A DNA stretch of 64,000 nucleotides from Euonymus europaeus (taxonomy: Eukaryota > Streptophyta > Magnoliopsida > Celastrales > Celastraceae): NCBI GenBank assembly GCA_963580455.1, contig OY756957.1, forward strand, positions 25,264,501-25,328,500, read 5' to 3'. Within the stretch, counting starts at the first letter, position 1, and the number at the start of each line of letters is the position of its first letter. A program made the position numbers and the translations under genes. Below are positions 11,232 through 23,689 of the stretch, in pieces. The notes under the pieces are model-generated. The model did no database searches and was not told where the DNA came from. It was given only the letters and a program-made list of their open reading frames with translations.

Positions 11232-13284
11232 TCATTGTTCTGCAGAGCCCTGAAGGAGTCCATCACGAATCTGACTAGCAACGTCACGAACAGCACCAGG
11301 TCCATGGGGGATGAAGACTGCTGAGGACTTAGAGGCAGCACCAATTTCCTTCATTGTGTCAAAATACTGTGTGACTAGCACCATGTCCATAACATCCTTT
11401 GCAGTGGTCCCTGGCACGTTGACTGAGAACCCTAGCACACTATCTCTTAAACCATCCACAATTGCTTGTCGCTGACGAGCAATGCCAAGCCCTGAGAGAT
11501 ATTTAGCCTCAGCCTCACCCTCAGCCCGTTTGATTTGCAAAATTTTCTCAGCTTCTGCCTTATCAGTGGCTGCCGCCCTCAGTCTTGCAGCTAAAAAGAG
11601 AAATCTTATTAGATAAATGCACAAAACAAGACAAATAATTCTTTTTATAATCAAAGAACACGAGTATTCCATTTGAACAAACAAGATGAATTTTTTTATC
11701 TGTATTGGCACAAAGATCATGATAAATATTGCATCAACAATTATCCTTTTAAAGACATAAAAAACCTACAGTTTCCATCCATGTATGTGAAAGACAAAGA
11801 TCTCGTTATGCCGTGCTAAACGCATCATAGTTTTATCTTCCAACTTTACAAGCAGATAACTAGATTTTGAAGAGTCAAACAAACATACAAAAAGCAATTA
11901 AACACCCATGTAATGGATTTCTAACTTATAAACAAATGGTGAAACGATATTCATCAAAAAACACATTTCTGCGAAACAGGTAAGCAGCTGGTGGCCAAAT
12001 ACTGCAATCATAAGCAACAGAGTGTAATAACAAAACCGAGACGTTACCAGCATTGATTTCATTCATTGCCCGTTTCACATGCTCATCTGGTTCTATATCA
12101 ACAATGAGAGTCTGAACAATCTCATACCCATATGCAGACATAGCCTACAAGAGAGAATAGCATGAATGCATTAAGAATATACATGACATATTTCCAATAT
12201 CACTTCATTTCACAAAGAAAAACCCTATACCCAACTGCATTTAATCCGTTTTCACAATATTACATTATATCACAGCATGGTAATAGGATTACCTTCTCAA
12301 GTTCATCTTCTACGGCTTTAGCAATTTCATTTTTTTGTTCAAATACATCATCCAGATTAAGTTTTGGAACACCTGCTCTGATTACTGAAAAGAAATGGAA
12401 CAGACAATAATTCAAATTCAATGATTTCTCAAAATGCAGATATCTAATGACTAATGACTAAGAATCAAACAGAGCAAGATGTATCATATGTGCATATCCA
12501 TTTGTATGTGTGTGCATGGGCCACTTTTGCTCAAAACATGTATTAGATTTTGAAGTCTGGGGGAAAATGTAGTTTGTACCGTCAAACACATAGGCCTGAA
12601 TTTGGGACCTTGTGTTACTCAGTTTGTAGAATGCATCATTTGCCTTTTCAGCCAGGGCACGGTATTGAATCGACGCAACCACATTGACAAATACGTTATC
12701 CTGAACACAAATGAGCACAACATCAAGTAATAACGAATTGTCCAACTCTGGGTCCATCATCAGAGTGATAATTTAAACTGGGCATAAAACACAAAGTATG
12801 TGAATATTCTTTTTTTAAAATAGTTTATATACTTGATGTTTTGTCACTATCCTAATGCAAACTTGGGTTTAAGACAGTAGAATTTTTACCAGTCGTTCCC
12901 CCTAAATTGATCCTTTTCCTAGTTAGCAAAGTTGGAAAAGAAGAAAATACCAGAATTCCATTTTCAACAAATGCTCTACAAACTACATGCATGAGAATTG
13001 AGATCTAAAAGAAGAACAAGGTAATATAGAAGTGCAATCCAGGACACAGTATAAGCACAGAGCTTGGACTATCAAAAATAGGAACATTGACATACCTTTG
13101 TCTTGGTCTCACATCGCACATCCAACTGCTGCAGCCTTAGTGACAGATGACCTGCAAGCTGGCTTCCAAGAAACCAAGGGAGGCAATGGCATCCAGGCTC
13201 AAGAACTTCATCAAACTTACCAAATTGCTCCTTGATAGCAACAGTTGACTGGTCAACTTGAATGCAACAAAACAGATTTCCCAT
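11232..13284 (-). CDS. HIR: Hypersensitive-induced response protein (SPFH/band 7 family)
   Basis: Five coding exons on the minus strand: 13284-13096, 12700-12580, 12384-12293, 12144-12048, 11590-11232, all phase-consistent, giving 285 residues, the usual HIR length. MGNLFCC at the N-terminus offers Gly2 for myristoylation and Cys6/Cys7 for palmitoylation. The SPFH domain follows ([22 protein letters not shown] to [20 protein letters not shown]), then a charged Ala/Glu-rich helix ([19 protein letters not shown]) and the conserved tail with [13 protein letters not shown] and [13 protein letters not shown] proteins oligomerise in plasma-membrane microdomains and are linked to defence cell death and immune-receptor complexes. 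The acceptor at 13294 and a donor at 13834 suggest a 5' UTR intron. Nothing appears broken. Confidence 0.95.
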
Positions 13285-13294
13285 CTACTTTATA

Positions 13295-14619
13295 CTGTCA
13301 GAAACATCCCCAAAACAATTTAGCTCTCAAAAAGAAAGGATAAAATCAATATGCCAGGAATTTGTGCTCTTATCAATTTTAGCATAAAATCAACGGATTC
13401 CCATTAACAGGACTTACAAGAATGACAAACACAAGCATATGCATGAACCTGTATCAAACATACATATATACAGCGAGGGAGATGGACAGAGAGCATCAAA
13501 AAGTTAGAAGAGGAAAAATTAGGTGCTTCCTTACTATGAGAAGGTCAAGGTAGTTTTACATACAACAGTAGACAGTACATTCTGATCCCAAATACAGAGA
13601 TTTCCTATCAACCTATCCAAAAATCATGAGAATTTAATCAACAACATCGAAGAAAAAGAGGCACTTTGACTTATCCGAGACTGTTTTAGACACCTTACAA
13701 TCACAGTTCTTGAATTGGGTGGTAATTCAATTCGAGTTTAACAGATTCCATACCAAAAAACAACTGCTTGAATTTGAATTTCTACTCTACCCAGATGAGA
13801 AGAACGAATTAGAGAGGGAAAGAGATCGACTTACAGGGTGACAAAGAAACAGTAGATCGTATGCGCAGAGACAAGGAATAACAAAACGCAATAACAGATT
13901 TATATAGACTACAAACTTTACTAGCCACAACCAATCAGAAACTTCGTATCAATTTATATTCCAATTCCACTCTATTGCTTAGCAGATACATCAAAATCTC
14001 TGTATATAAGCTGTATAATGTGTGGTCATTGAATAATAATACAAAAGTCTTGAAGGGGCCTATCCGATGAAAACAACATTTATATCTAGAGAATAAACTT
14101 AAATTTATAAATAAATTATTTAATCTCCATACATCTATTACAGAATAATCTAAGTAGCTGACAGGATAATCATCAGAGAATTCAAAAACCAAAAACAAAA
14201 AAGGGGTTTACAGAATAGAAAGACAACCAAACCAAGAATCTGGCAAAGAAAAGCAAAGCCAATCTCAAGATTGGGTCAGATTTTGGATTAAGATTATAAA
14301 TAAATAAAAAAAATCAGCGTCAAGCATGATTCTATAAAAAACAAAAAGACTTTGTCAAAGGTCAATGTCTTGATGTTTCGAATAAGTTTGTGTATTATCT
14401 TCGTTGTAATCAATGGGAATGAAAACGACATTGTGTGTTGAAATACGCAATCGAAAGAAAAATATTCATTGAAATAGAAACGAAATAGCAGAGAAATTCA
14501 CCTGTTTTCTGTGAATTGATTGGTTTCAGAATCCTTTTATACAAAAGAAAGATAACCTAGAGGAAGAATGCAAGTGTAGAAAAACGGAAGTAGGAAGGTG
14601 AAGCTCATAATAATGGCAT
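13295..14619 (-). promoter_or_regulatory. 5' UTR intron, leader exon and promoter region of the HIR gene
   Basis: On the minus strand a donor (CACCCT|GTAAGTCG) at 13835/13834 fits the acceptor CTGACAG just before the HIR start, placing a non-coding leader exon at about 13835-13880. A second possible donor (CAG|GTGAAT) lies near 14503. Upstream DNA is AT-rich; no other gene is supported. Confidence 0.4.
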
Positions 14620-14844
14620 GGGATTTTTTAAAATAGCCTCTCAAAAATAATAAATTATAACTTTAACCCCAATTTTTTTATAATTTCATAAATTACTCTT
14701 TTACCTTCTGAAATGACTCATATACCTTCAAAATCCATTTTCCTCCAAAATTATTTACCAAATAAAATAAAAACTTAAAAAATAACAAAATCAAGTTGAA
14801 AAAAACTGGTTTCTCTCACCCATCAACCATGTGATCCCTCTCTC

Positions 14845-16246
14845 CAGTGGCGTTCCTGAGATATCGAGGGCCTGGGCCAACTCTACAAAAGGGGCTCCTA
14901 TATTATAGCTTCACCAAAAAAAACTCTTTCTATATTTTGGCTACTCATTATGATTAAATTAATAAATTGATTATCAATAAGACAATAATAAATAACAAAT
15001 TAACAATGAACACATGAAATTAGAGTTGTGCAAATCGGACCGAAAATTGGAAACCAGATCGGTTTGTTGACCAAAATCTGGTCAACGGTTTGAAATTTTG
15101 AATTGTAATATATAATTACATATACATGGATTGTAATATACAATTATATATATGTGGAATGTTGGTTTGTAATATATAAATTACAAACTTTATTTTGAAC
15201 TCTATACTTGTAGCATGTACTATGGATTCATGACCTAATATAACCTGATATTAGGTCTGGATTCAGTTTCAACATTTGAGAAATCAAAAACTTCTGGTTT
15301 GGTTTCCGGATTAGGGGTTAATTGGACCGTTTGCAGCCCTACATGAAATAATATAATAGTCTTGTGGTTGCTAATAGTAGAGATCAAAGATTGCTGAAGA
15401 AATCTAAAAGATGAGATGAAGATGAGGAATAATTAAGGTTGGAGAAGAAGAGCTATAGTAAACCAATAATTCATAATTGTATTCATTTGCTACTGTTGAT
15501 AACAAATATTTCTTTATATATTAAAGAAAGAATAAATTTAAAATATATTAATAAAAATTGAGACAAATACAAAGCATTGTCTCTAATTAAATGAAACGGA
15601 ACACCTGACTAAAACCCAACATTAAAAAGGAAGCCCATGAATTACACCTTGGAGAATACTGTGGTTCATAAGAGAGCCCCACATTTTATGATAAAAAAAG
15701 ATTAGAAGAGGATGTCCATGGATTGCACCCTGGGAATACTATGGTCATAGGGCACCTTGGGGAATATTATGGTCATAGGGGGTCCCACATTTTATGATAA
15801 AATGTGGAACACCTGACTAAAACCCAACATTAAAAAGGAAGCCCATGAATTACACCTTGGAGAATACTGTGGTTCATAAGAGAGCCCCACATTTTATGAT
15901 AAAAAAAGATTAGAAGAGGATGTCCATGGATTGCACCCTGGGAATACTATGGTCATAGGGCACCTTGGGGAATATTATGGTCATAGGGGGTCCCACATTT
16001 TATGATAAAAAAATCATGAAAAACGAAGACAAATGTTTGAGCTAGCTGAGGATCGAACTGCAATTCTCCCACATTCTGAACAAATGGTTTACCACCAGGC
16101 CGCAATAGGAATATAATACAAGTATCATAGGCAATAAATTATATACTTTTTTTTACAAACTATTAGTAACTAAAAAAAATCAGGGGCCCTGGATTTTGGG
16201 GGCCCTGGGCGGCCGCCCCTGTCGCCCCTGCTCAAGGCCGCCACTG
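14845..16246. mobile_element. Non-autonomous hAT element, 8-bp TSD CCTCTCTC
   Basis: Both ends begin CAGTGGCG when read inward (14845 plus strand; 16246 minus strand). Perfect 8-bp direct repeats CCTCTCTC lie at 14837-14844 and 16247-16254. An 8-bp TSD with CAGTGGCG-type TIRs is characteristic of hAT. Subterminal regions are GGGCCC-rich. No transposase is present. It sits inside the larger TIR element at 14620-19036, so it inserted later. Confidence 0.9.
15598..16013. repeat. Tandem duplication inside the hAT, period 208 bp
   Basis: Two almost identical copies, 15598-15805 and 15806-16013, running from GGAACACCTGACTAAAACCC to TTTTATGATAAAA. Each has a smaller internal duplication around GGGAATA-TATGGTCATAGGG. 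The near-identity indicates a recent event. Confidence 0.9.
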
Positions 16247-16739
16247 CCTCTCTCAATCCTCACTCACCTACGAAATATTCATCTCTCAACCCTCACGCAC
16301 AATAGATACGACAGTAGTCATCCCTGTCATCTCTCCTCCAAAGCAATCCACCCCAATGACCAGAGCTATTCTTCGATAAGTGTTGAAAAATTTACTTTTC
16401 TTTCTAAGTGAAGTGCATAAAGGAGAATCTTGCATCTATCTTAAGTTGCTCCCTTAAGCAATCTACCCCTAGTTTTGTGACGTCGAGTTTGCTCTATTCT
16501 CTTAGCTCGGGCTCTTGTCAAGCTTGGCTTCGCGCATGAGCAGATTTAGGGAACTACTTAACAGGCAAATGACTATTAACACTTTTATTCCTTAGTTTTT
16601 TTATGTACATGCTTGTTAACTTAGCAAGCATTACATTAGTCTATTTAGTCTAGATTCAATGAGCCTCTATTTTGTGTATTATGATTGTTGTGGATAACAT
16701 GGATTGCGATGCTAAGGGAATCCCTTGGTGGCTCCTGCT

Positions 16740-17860
16740 AATTCAGAATCTTATAGGTTGAGAACAATTGTGAAATAGGTTAAGAATAATTATTAAATTA
16801 TTTTTTTTCGAAGTTCATTTTACATGTTGAGAATGTAACCAATAGGTTGAAAATAATTCTGAAACAGGTTGAGAATAATTATTAAACTATTTTTGCATAA
16901 GTTCATTTGGCAGGTTGAGAATGTAACTAATAGATTGAGACAGTTATTAAACAAGTTGAAAATAATTATTAAACTATTTTTTTAAGTTCATTTGACAGAT
17001 TGATAATGTAACCAACAGGTTGAGAACAGTTTTGAGACAGGTTGAGAACAATTACTAAATTATTTTTTCTAAGTTCATTTGATAAGATGAGAATGTAACC
17101 AACATGTTGATAACAGTTATTAAAAGGTTTTGAACAGTTGTGATAAAGGTTGAGAATAATTATTAAACTATTTTTTTCTAAGTTCATTTGACATGTTGAC
17201 AATGTAATCAACATGTTGAGAACAGTTCTGAAACAGGTTGAGAATATATGTTAAACAGATTGAGAAGAATTATTAAATTAATTTTTCTAAGTTCGTTTGA
17301 CAGATTGAGAATGTAATCAACATGTTGATAATAGTTATTAAACAGGTTGAGAATAGTTGTGAAACATGTTGAAAATAATTATTAATATATTTTTTTCTAA
17401 ATTCATTAAACTATGGGTTACATTCTCAACTTGTAAAATGAATTTAGAAGAAAAAAAATAGTTTAACAATTATTTTCAACCTGTTGGTTACCTTATCAAC
17501 TTGTAAAATGAACTTAGAAAAAAATAGTTTAATAATTGTTCTCAACCTATTAGTTATATTATCAACTTATCAAATCAACTTAGAAAAAAAATTTAATAAT
17601 TGTTTTCAACATAGTCAATAATTTCTCAACCCGTTTCACAATTTTTCTCAACCTGTTGGTTACATTCTCAACCTGTCAAATGAATTTAGAAAAATTAATT
17701 GAATAATTATTCTCAACCTGTTTAATAACTGTTCTCAACATTTTTCAGAATCGTTCTCAACAATGCATCAAAAGAATTTTTTTAAGAAATAATTATCAAA
17801 TATCCATTACAATTGTTCTCAACCTGTTGGTTATATTCTCAACTTATTTCATCATTTTTC
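16740..17860. repeat. Inverted minisatellite array (palindrome) built on GTTGAGAA
   Basis: Copies of a compound 85-110 bp unit (GGTTGAGAATAATTATTAAA, TTTTTCTAAGTTCATTTGACA, GGTTGAGAATGTAACCAACA) run forward from about 16740 to 17405, then in reverse complement (ATTCTCAACCTG, TTTAATAATT) to about 17860. The axis is near 17405. Transcripts could fold into a long imperfect hairpin. Confidence 0.85.
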
Positions 17861-18120
17861 TCAACTTGAATGTATAACACCAAACCCACAACATTACATC
17901 AAATGAACTTTTAAAAAAGGTTACCAGATATCCATCATTTAGTATACAACAAAAATAAATCAAATGGACTTCAATGCCCACTTGCATGACATTTTTTTCA
18001 TCAGCATCAATACTTCCTGCATAATACATAATAATAATAGAAATTGTGAATATAAATATAGAAATATGCAAATATGAAATAAAGTTACATAAACCAATAA
18101 AGTACATTAATACGAAATGA

Positions 18121-18480
18121 AGTTATCTCAACCTGTTTCATAATTGTTCTCAACCGATTAAAACAAGCAGTTCTAAACGAAGTGAAAACAAGCAGTTCTA
18201 AACCAATCAAAGCATGCAATTCTCAACAAAGTCAAAACAAGCAGTTCTCAACCAGATAGAACAGACAATTCTCAACCAATCAAAACATACAGTTCTCAAT
18301 CAATGCGAAACAAACAACTCTCAACCAATGACAAACAGTTAAGTTCTCAATCTCGCAATGACTTAGTTCTCAACCTCACAATCAATCATTCAGTTCTCAA
18401 CCAAGTAAAATCAGATAGTTCTCAACCAAGTAAAAATAGGCAGTTCTCAACCACGTAAAAACAGGCAGTTCTCAACCCTC
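18121..18480. repeat. Minisatellite, unit about 25 bp (AGTTCTCAACCAAGTAAAAAC)
   Basis: About fourteen diverged copies around GCAGTTCTCAACCAA. The core TTCTCAAC is the complement of GTTGAGAA in the neighbouring inverted array, so the arrays are related. Confidence 0.85.
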
Positions 18481-19051
18481 ATATTATCTTCGATAGATAA
18501 TAATAATAATAATAAAAACTATGTTCACATCCCTAGAATCTAGAATATAATCTAGTTCCTACTCAAATTTGAAACTTTAAGAGAAAGAGCACCTAAATAT
18601 GCTCTTCCTTCCCCAAAGATGCAAAGGCAAATTCATCCTAGAGTGAGAAAGAGTTACATCAGACAAAGAGTGAGAGAGACTTGCTGATTTATTTATGCTC
18701 TTCCCTCCCCAAAGATGCAAAGGTAAGTTCACCTTAGAGAGAGATAGAGAGAGAGTTGCGAGAATAGAGAACCCTAGAGAGTGAGAGAGAGAGCTTTGGC
18801 AGTAGAGAGTGAGAGAGGAGAAAGATGGAGTGTCCAGGTATGTGTATTAACTCTAACATAATTTACTATTTTTTTATTGATTTTATTTCATGGGTAAATG
18901 ATTTTTGAGGGAAATGATATTGGAGGGTATGAGAGTCTTTTCACATAGCCAAAAAATTAGTTATGAAATTAAGAAAAAATTGGGGCTAAAGTTATAGTAT
19001 CAAGTTTTTAGAGGGTTATTTTTCATAAAAAAACCCAAACAGTAAACTGTT

Positions 19052-22000
19052 AGGAATTTTGGAGAAATGAACTCCTAGACAAACATTTTTGAAAAAATGA
19101 CCTTGTCTAAAAAGACCTGGATATATGACCACTTTTAGACTTTTTTTTGACTAAAATACCCTTAAGTGACAAAACAAAACTGAACAAAATTTATTCCTCT
19201 AGGTTGTTTAGCTCTGCGATGTATTCTTCCCTTTTGATCCATACATAGATCCAAACAATTACTCTGCATTTTTTTTGGCGCAGAGTTTGCCTTCTAAGTA
19301 AGTTTAATTGCTAGCTGAATGTTTTGTACATTTTCATATTATGTATGAGCTATTTCTTGTAAAATCGTCTGTCAGTGTTAAATATATGCTAGCCGAGAAT
19401 GATACGTAAATAATTTTCGTTATGAATTAGAGTGTATCCATGTTATAAGTTGGTCTTGCAGATATATTTTGGTTTCGCAGATATATGTTGGTCGTGCCTA
19501 TTAATGGCTTAATGCATGTGGTTGCGGCTCTGATGCATGTGGTCGTACACTTTTATTGTTAGTCGTGCACGATTATTCTCTAGTGAAGCTTATCAATTTT
19601 ATTCTAATATCTTACTATATGTGTATAGGAATGGCTTTTGAGATTGATTTTGTTGTGTTATATGGTGGAGAGTGAAAAAATTCCAGAGGCATGCACACTT
19701 TTAAAGGGGGGAGAGGTCAAGGTGTAATTGTATCTAACGCAATCACATATGCTGAATTTGTAAAACTCATATGCCAGTTGATTGAAGTCGATTTTAATTC
19801 CTTTGATTTGGTGATGAAGTTTGTCTATAATGCACATTTCAAAATGGAACTGATGGAGCTTCAGAATGAACGTGACTTACAGTTTTTCCTCAAACAAAAT
19901 GACCATCCAGTTAAACCTGATACTCCACTATGCGTAACAACAAAGCAGAGAGAGAAGGATCAGTTTGTTTTACAAAGATGCCAAAAATATTCCAATGATG
20001 TATCAAACATTTGTTGCACTAAATGTTGGTTCTATCTCTCCTGAGTTACCACAATGTGCTAGTAAAGTTGTAGCACACGAAAGTGATGAGGTGCGGATTA
20101 ATAACTACAACGATTTTTGCTTCTCTGATTTTGACATTAGAAATATTGTTAATGATGATGTTGATGAATTTAATGATGATAATAGTCATGATCTTGATGG
20201 TGGAGAGTGGGAAATCCCATTGGATGACGAGGAACTACAGTGACACGATCAATCCACCTTTGCGACTCCAAATCAAAGGAATCATTGCTCACTATCTATT
20301 GGGTCGTCATGTGTTGTTGCGAGCAAAAATATTAGTAGCTCATTTTGTGCTCATGTTGCAGTTGGTCAAATTTGTATGGACAAGAAAGAATTATAGAGAA
20401 ATATAATTGTATATGCTATGAAAGAGAGCATAATGTTCCATGTATTAAAATCAACGAAAACTCTATATGCGATCAAATGTGTTGACATGGGTTGTGATTT
20501 GCGCTTATGGGCAGTAAAATTAAAAGATTCAAAGTTGTTTAAGATAACAAGGTTTAATGGCAAACATGAGTGCTCTCTAGACCTTACCAATCGAAGTCAT
20601 AGACAAGCATCTAGAAAGGTCGTTGGAGAATGCATCAAGTCTAAATTTGAAGGTGTTGGTCGTACGTATCGACCGAAAAACATAGTTGACGATGTGATGA
20701 CATAATTTTGAGTCAATATAAGTTAAGACAAATCTTGGAGGGCTAAGGAATTTGCCTTGGAAACTGTCAGAGGATCATCATAATTTCTCATATTTGCCAC
20801 ACTACTGTGCAATGTTAGAGCAAAATAACCCTGATACAGTAACTCATATAAAGTCTGATCATAATTTCAATTTTAAATATTTTTTCCTTGCTCTTGGGGC
20901 ATCATTGAGAGGGTTTCATAGTTTAATGAGACGTGTTATTGCTGTTGATGGTACTCACCTCAATGGAAAGTACATGGGCACACTTTTTGTGGTTGCTGCT
21001 TTAGATGGCAACAACAAAATTTATTCGATTGCTTTTGGAATGGAGGGTTATGAGAATAATGCATCTTAGGAATGGTTCATGGGAAAACTAAGATTAGCTA
21101 TTGACCTCGAAGATTTCTCAGAGTTGGCCATAATATCATATAAACATAACAGCATTGAGAGGGCCACCACTTTGGTTTTTTCCAGAGTCATACCATGATA
21201 CTGCATACACCACATCGAGCAAAACATGAAAGCCAAACATATTGATGATAGTGTATTCTCTATTTACTTCAAGGCAGCAAAGGTATATCATGTTTCAGAA
21301 TTTGAGCATCTAATGACATTTCAAGATGGTAGGGCACATCGTTATTTAGTGGATGATGAATTTGATTTTAGTGGATGATGGATTTGATAGGTGGTCTCGT
21401 GCACATTTTCTTGGTATGAGGTACAATATACTAACAATGAATATTGTTGAGAGCTTGAATATTGTATTACGAGAAGCACGATGTCTTCCAATTACAATGT
21501 TAGTTGATCATCTGAGATCTTTACTTCAGAGATGGTTCCATGAGCGTTGCACCAACGCATTGGCCATTACAACCCCACTTTGTAAGAAAATGGATAAAAA
21601 GTTGAGAAAACGTATTGACAAGGCACAGCGTATGTCTATTAAACCAATTAGTCATATTCAGATTTATGTGAGGAATGGATGCAGTGGTGGAGAGGTGAAT
21701 CTGCACAAGAGAACATGCACTTGTAAAAAATTTGAGATGCAACAACTGCCTTGCATTCATGCGTTGGGTGCATGTAGAACACTCAACATCGACCCACAAT
21801 CCATGTGTTCACACTACTATACAAATGAAGCAATTATGGTAGCTTATGTTGAACCAATTAACACAGTGTCAATTGAGGATCATCGACACGCAAGTGAAGA
21901 TCGAAGGTTATTTCCACTTGATATGAAAATATCAAGGAGAGACCAAAACAAAGAAGAATACCATCAGCTGGAGAATCTGTAGCAATTAGGCGGTGTGGAA

Positions 22001-22640
22001 GATGTAAAAAATTTGGTCATAATCAACAGACTTGTAAGGAGCCTCTAGCCTTGATTGGTCGGGTATAATAATAACAAGAACTGACAATGCAAACTGTTAA
22101 ACATGTACCTTCTAGAGTACTGCTTGTAATATAAATTGTTAGTTCTATACCTTCATGTCAGTCTATACTTTTATGTAATATATTTGTAAAATGTAATATG
22201 TACTAATAATGTTTATATAAACAGACACGATCAACATTAATACCAGGCTCGGCTATTTAAAACCAGGCACGACCATATGCAATATTAGGCATGACCATTG
22301 CAAATTAGGCACGACAAATTTCAAAAAAAAAACTGAAACATATTGGTACACTCACCATGATGGCATTCGAAACTATTTCGCAATTGATATTTTGACGTAG
22401 TTCTAGATTTTGTCATAGAATTTGAACTGTTGAATCGCAGTTGTGCTCTACTCTGTTGAACATTTCAGTTTTTTTGTTTGAAATGACATGAACCCGTGGA
22501 AATGGAAGTAACCCATATTATAAGGGAATTTTGGTACATCCATGCTTTTAAAAGGGTCATAATACTGTTTTTTTTTCTCTTTCAAACATGGTCATTTTTC
22601 CAAAAATGTTTGTCTAGGATGTCATTTCTCCGAAATTCCC
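19052..22640 (+). mobile_element. MuDR-type Mutator-like element, 9-bp TSD TAAACTGTT
   Basis: TIRs of about 70 bp: 19052 onward (GGAATTTTGGAGAAATGA, CCTAGACAAACATTTTTG) matches the reverse complement ending at 22640 (GGGAATTTCGGAGAAATGAC, CCTAGACAAACATTTTTG). Perfect 9-bp duplications TAAACTGTT flank it at 19043-19051 and 22641-22649. Short GGTCGTGC motifs (19486-19560) and complements such as GGCACGACCAT (22260-22320) form subterminal repeats. It encodes a decayed transposase. Confidence 0.92.
19631..22068 (+). pseudogene. MuDR-like transposase, decayed
   Basis: Reading begins MAFEIDFVVLYGGE at 19631, then a TGA at 19673 where the family has Trp. Recognisable parts follow in shifting frames: N-terminal domain (MHTFKGGRGQGVIVSNAITY), an acidic region, the MuDR DNA-binding domain (20400-20700, YAIKCVDMGCDLRLWAV), the MULE core (IAVDGTHLNGKYMGTLFV near 20940), SWIM finger (CTCKKFEMQQLPCIHALGAC, about 21715-21775) and a final CCHC knuckle (CGRCKKFGHNQQTC) in another frame. 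Several stops and frameshifts are present. At the second catalytic Asp (family S-D-R-H) the copy reads ISYKHNSI, so Asp is Tyr. It cannot supply active transposase. Confidence 0.9.
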
Positions 22641-22649
22641 TAAACTGTT

Positions 22650-23689
22650 CACTAAGTAAGATTATTTTCTCACGCCCTATCATATTCCCTTCACTGCCCT
22701 CAGGTCCTTTCTCGCCGCACTGCTCGTCTCTCCTCTGCGACCAATTATGGATCGATTTCTCCTCTTGTTTTCTCTCAATTTCTTCTTTGTTCGTTGTGAT
22801 TTACAGGGTCTATTTATTCGCCTTTTCAGGTCATCGATAGCTTCTTCGCTGCTCATCTCTCTGCCACATGGGAAAGGTATGAATCGGTTTCCAAACGACA
22901 TGATCGATTTCGTCCTTCTATTTTTAGATTTTTGGAAAGCCCTAGTTCTTTCGTTTGTTGTTCTCTTTTGTCTTCTTCAAATCTCTGCTGTTACAAACCA
23001 AATCCTTCTCGACTCTTTACGTCTGTGGCTTCGGTGATTATAATTTCTTTGAAATTGCGCCTTATTTTCTCGTGAAATCGTGTTTTGATGCCAATTTGTT
23101 GAGGGAGTTTCTGGGTATACAAGATGAGTGAGCTAACCTGGGTTTAACTAAGTTTTACAAAGGACATATTGATTGCGTTGGAGGAGGTTAGAGCTCTGGT
23201 TTTGAGGAAGGTGGATTAACTTATTTATATTACTTGATATGTCTCCACAGATTGTCATTTGGTAAGGTTATTTGGAAGTTTATCCAACTCTTAACTGTAA
23301 AATTTTATGTTCTTCTCTTGAAGTCTGCTCTACACTACCTATATTCTAATTCCTGTTTGATTATTATGATGTGTGCAAGGCTCCTTGGATCCACATAACT
23401 ATGGAACTGTATTTTTTGCTTGATTATTAATGTCTTAATTTTTAGGTTAATTAATGGGTGTTAGAAGTTAAAATGGGGAAGGGAGGAAGAAGTTGCAACA
23501 GTAATAGAACTTTTAGATGCCATATAGTGGAGGAACACAGAAGATGGAGGTCATTACTGATATAGGATATATGTGGTTTCATGTCAATCAGTCTGTTTCC
23601 TGCTTGCATGTTCATTGAGAATTTTATTAATGGAAGCTGCATTCATATATATTTACATATGATTTCATTTGCATAAATTGCCATAGAAA
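22650..23689. other. Possible promoter and leader of a truncated gene
   Basis: Pyrimidine-rich leader-like sequence (22660-22880) with possible splice sites (for example GGAAAG|GTATGA near 22876) precedes the Myb/SANT-like exon. Nothing else recognised. Confidence 0.25.

Larger units (their letters stand above)
14620..19036. mobile_element. Large non-autonomous TIR element (Mutator-like) with palindromic minisatellites
   Basis: About 140 bp at the left (14620-14762) matches the reverse complement of 18893-19036: GGG-TTTTTTA-AAATA-CCTCT termini, TATAACTTTA-CCCCAATTTTTT, AATTTCATAA, CTCATACC, and TTTTCCTC-AAAATTATTTACC against a close equivalent. Contents: a nested hAT (14845-16246), an inverted array of GTTGAGAA motifs (16740-17860), a 25-bp array (18121-18480) and a GA-rich segment (18645-18830). 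No transposase and no convincing TSD were found. The GGG ends and long TIRs point to Mutator-like. Confidence 0.65.

Noticed and set aside
14590..19050. Target-site duplication for the large TIR element
   Set aside because: Flanks (AATGGCAT and AAACAGTAA) do not match in any register tried; ends left approximate.
22747..23037. 96-codon hydrophobic frame
   Set aside because: Pyrimidine-rich leader-like DNA gives Phe/Leu-rich translations; no homology recognised.
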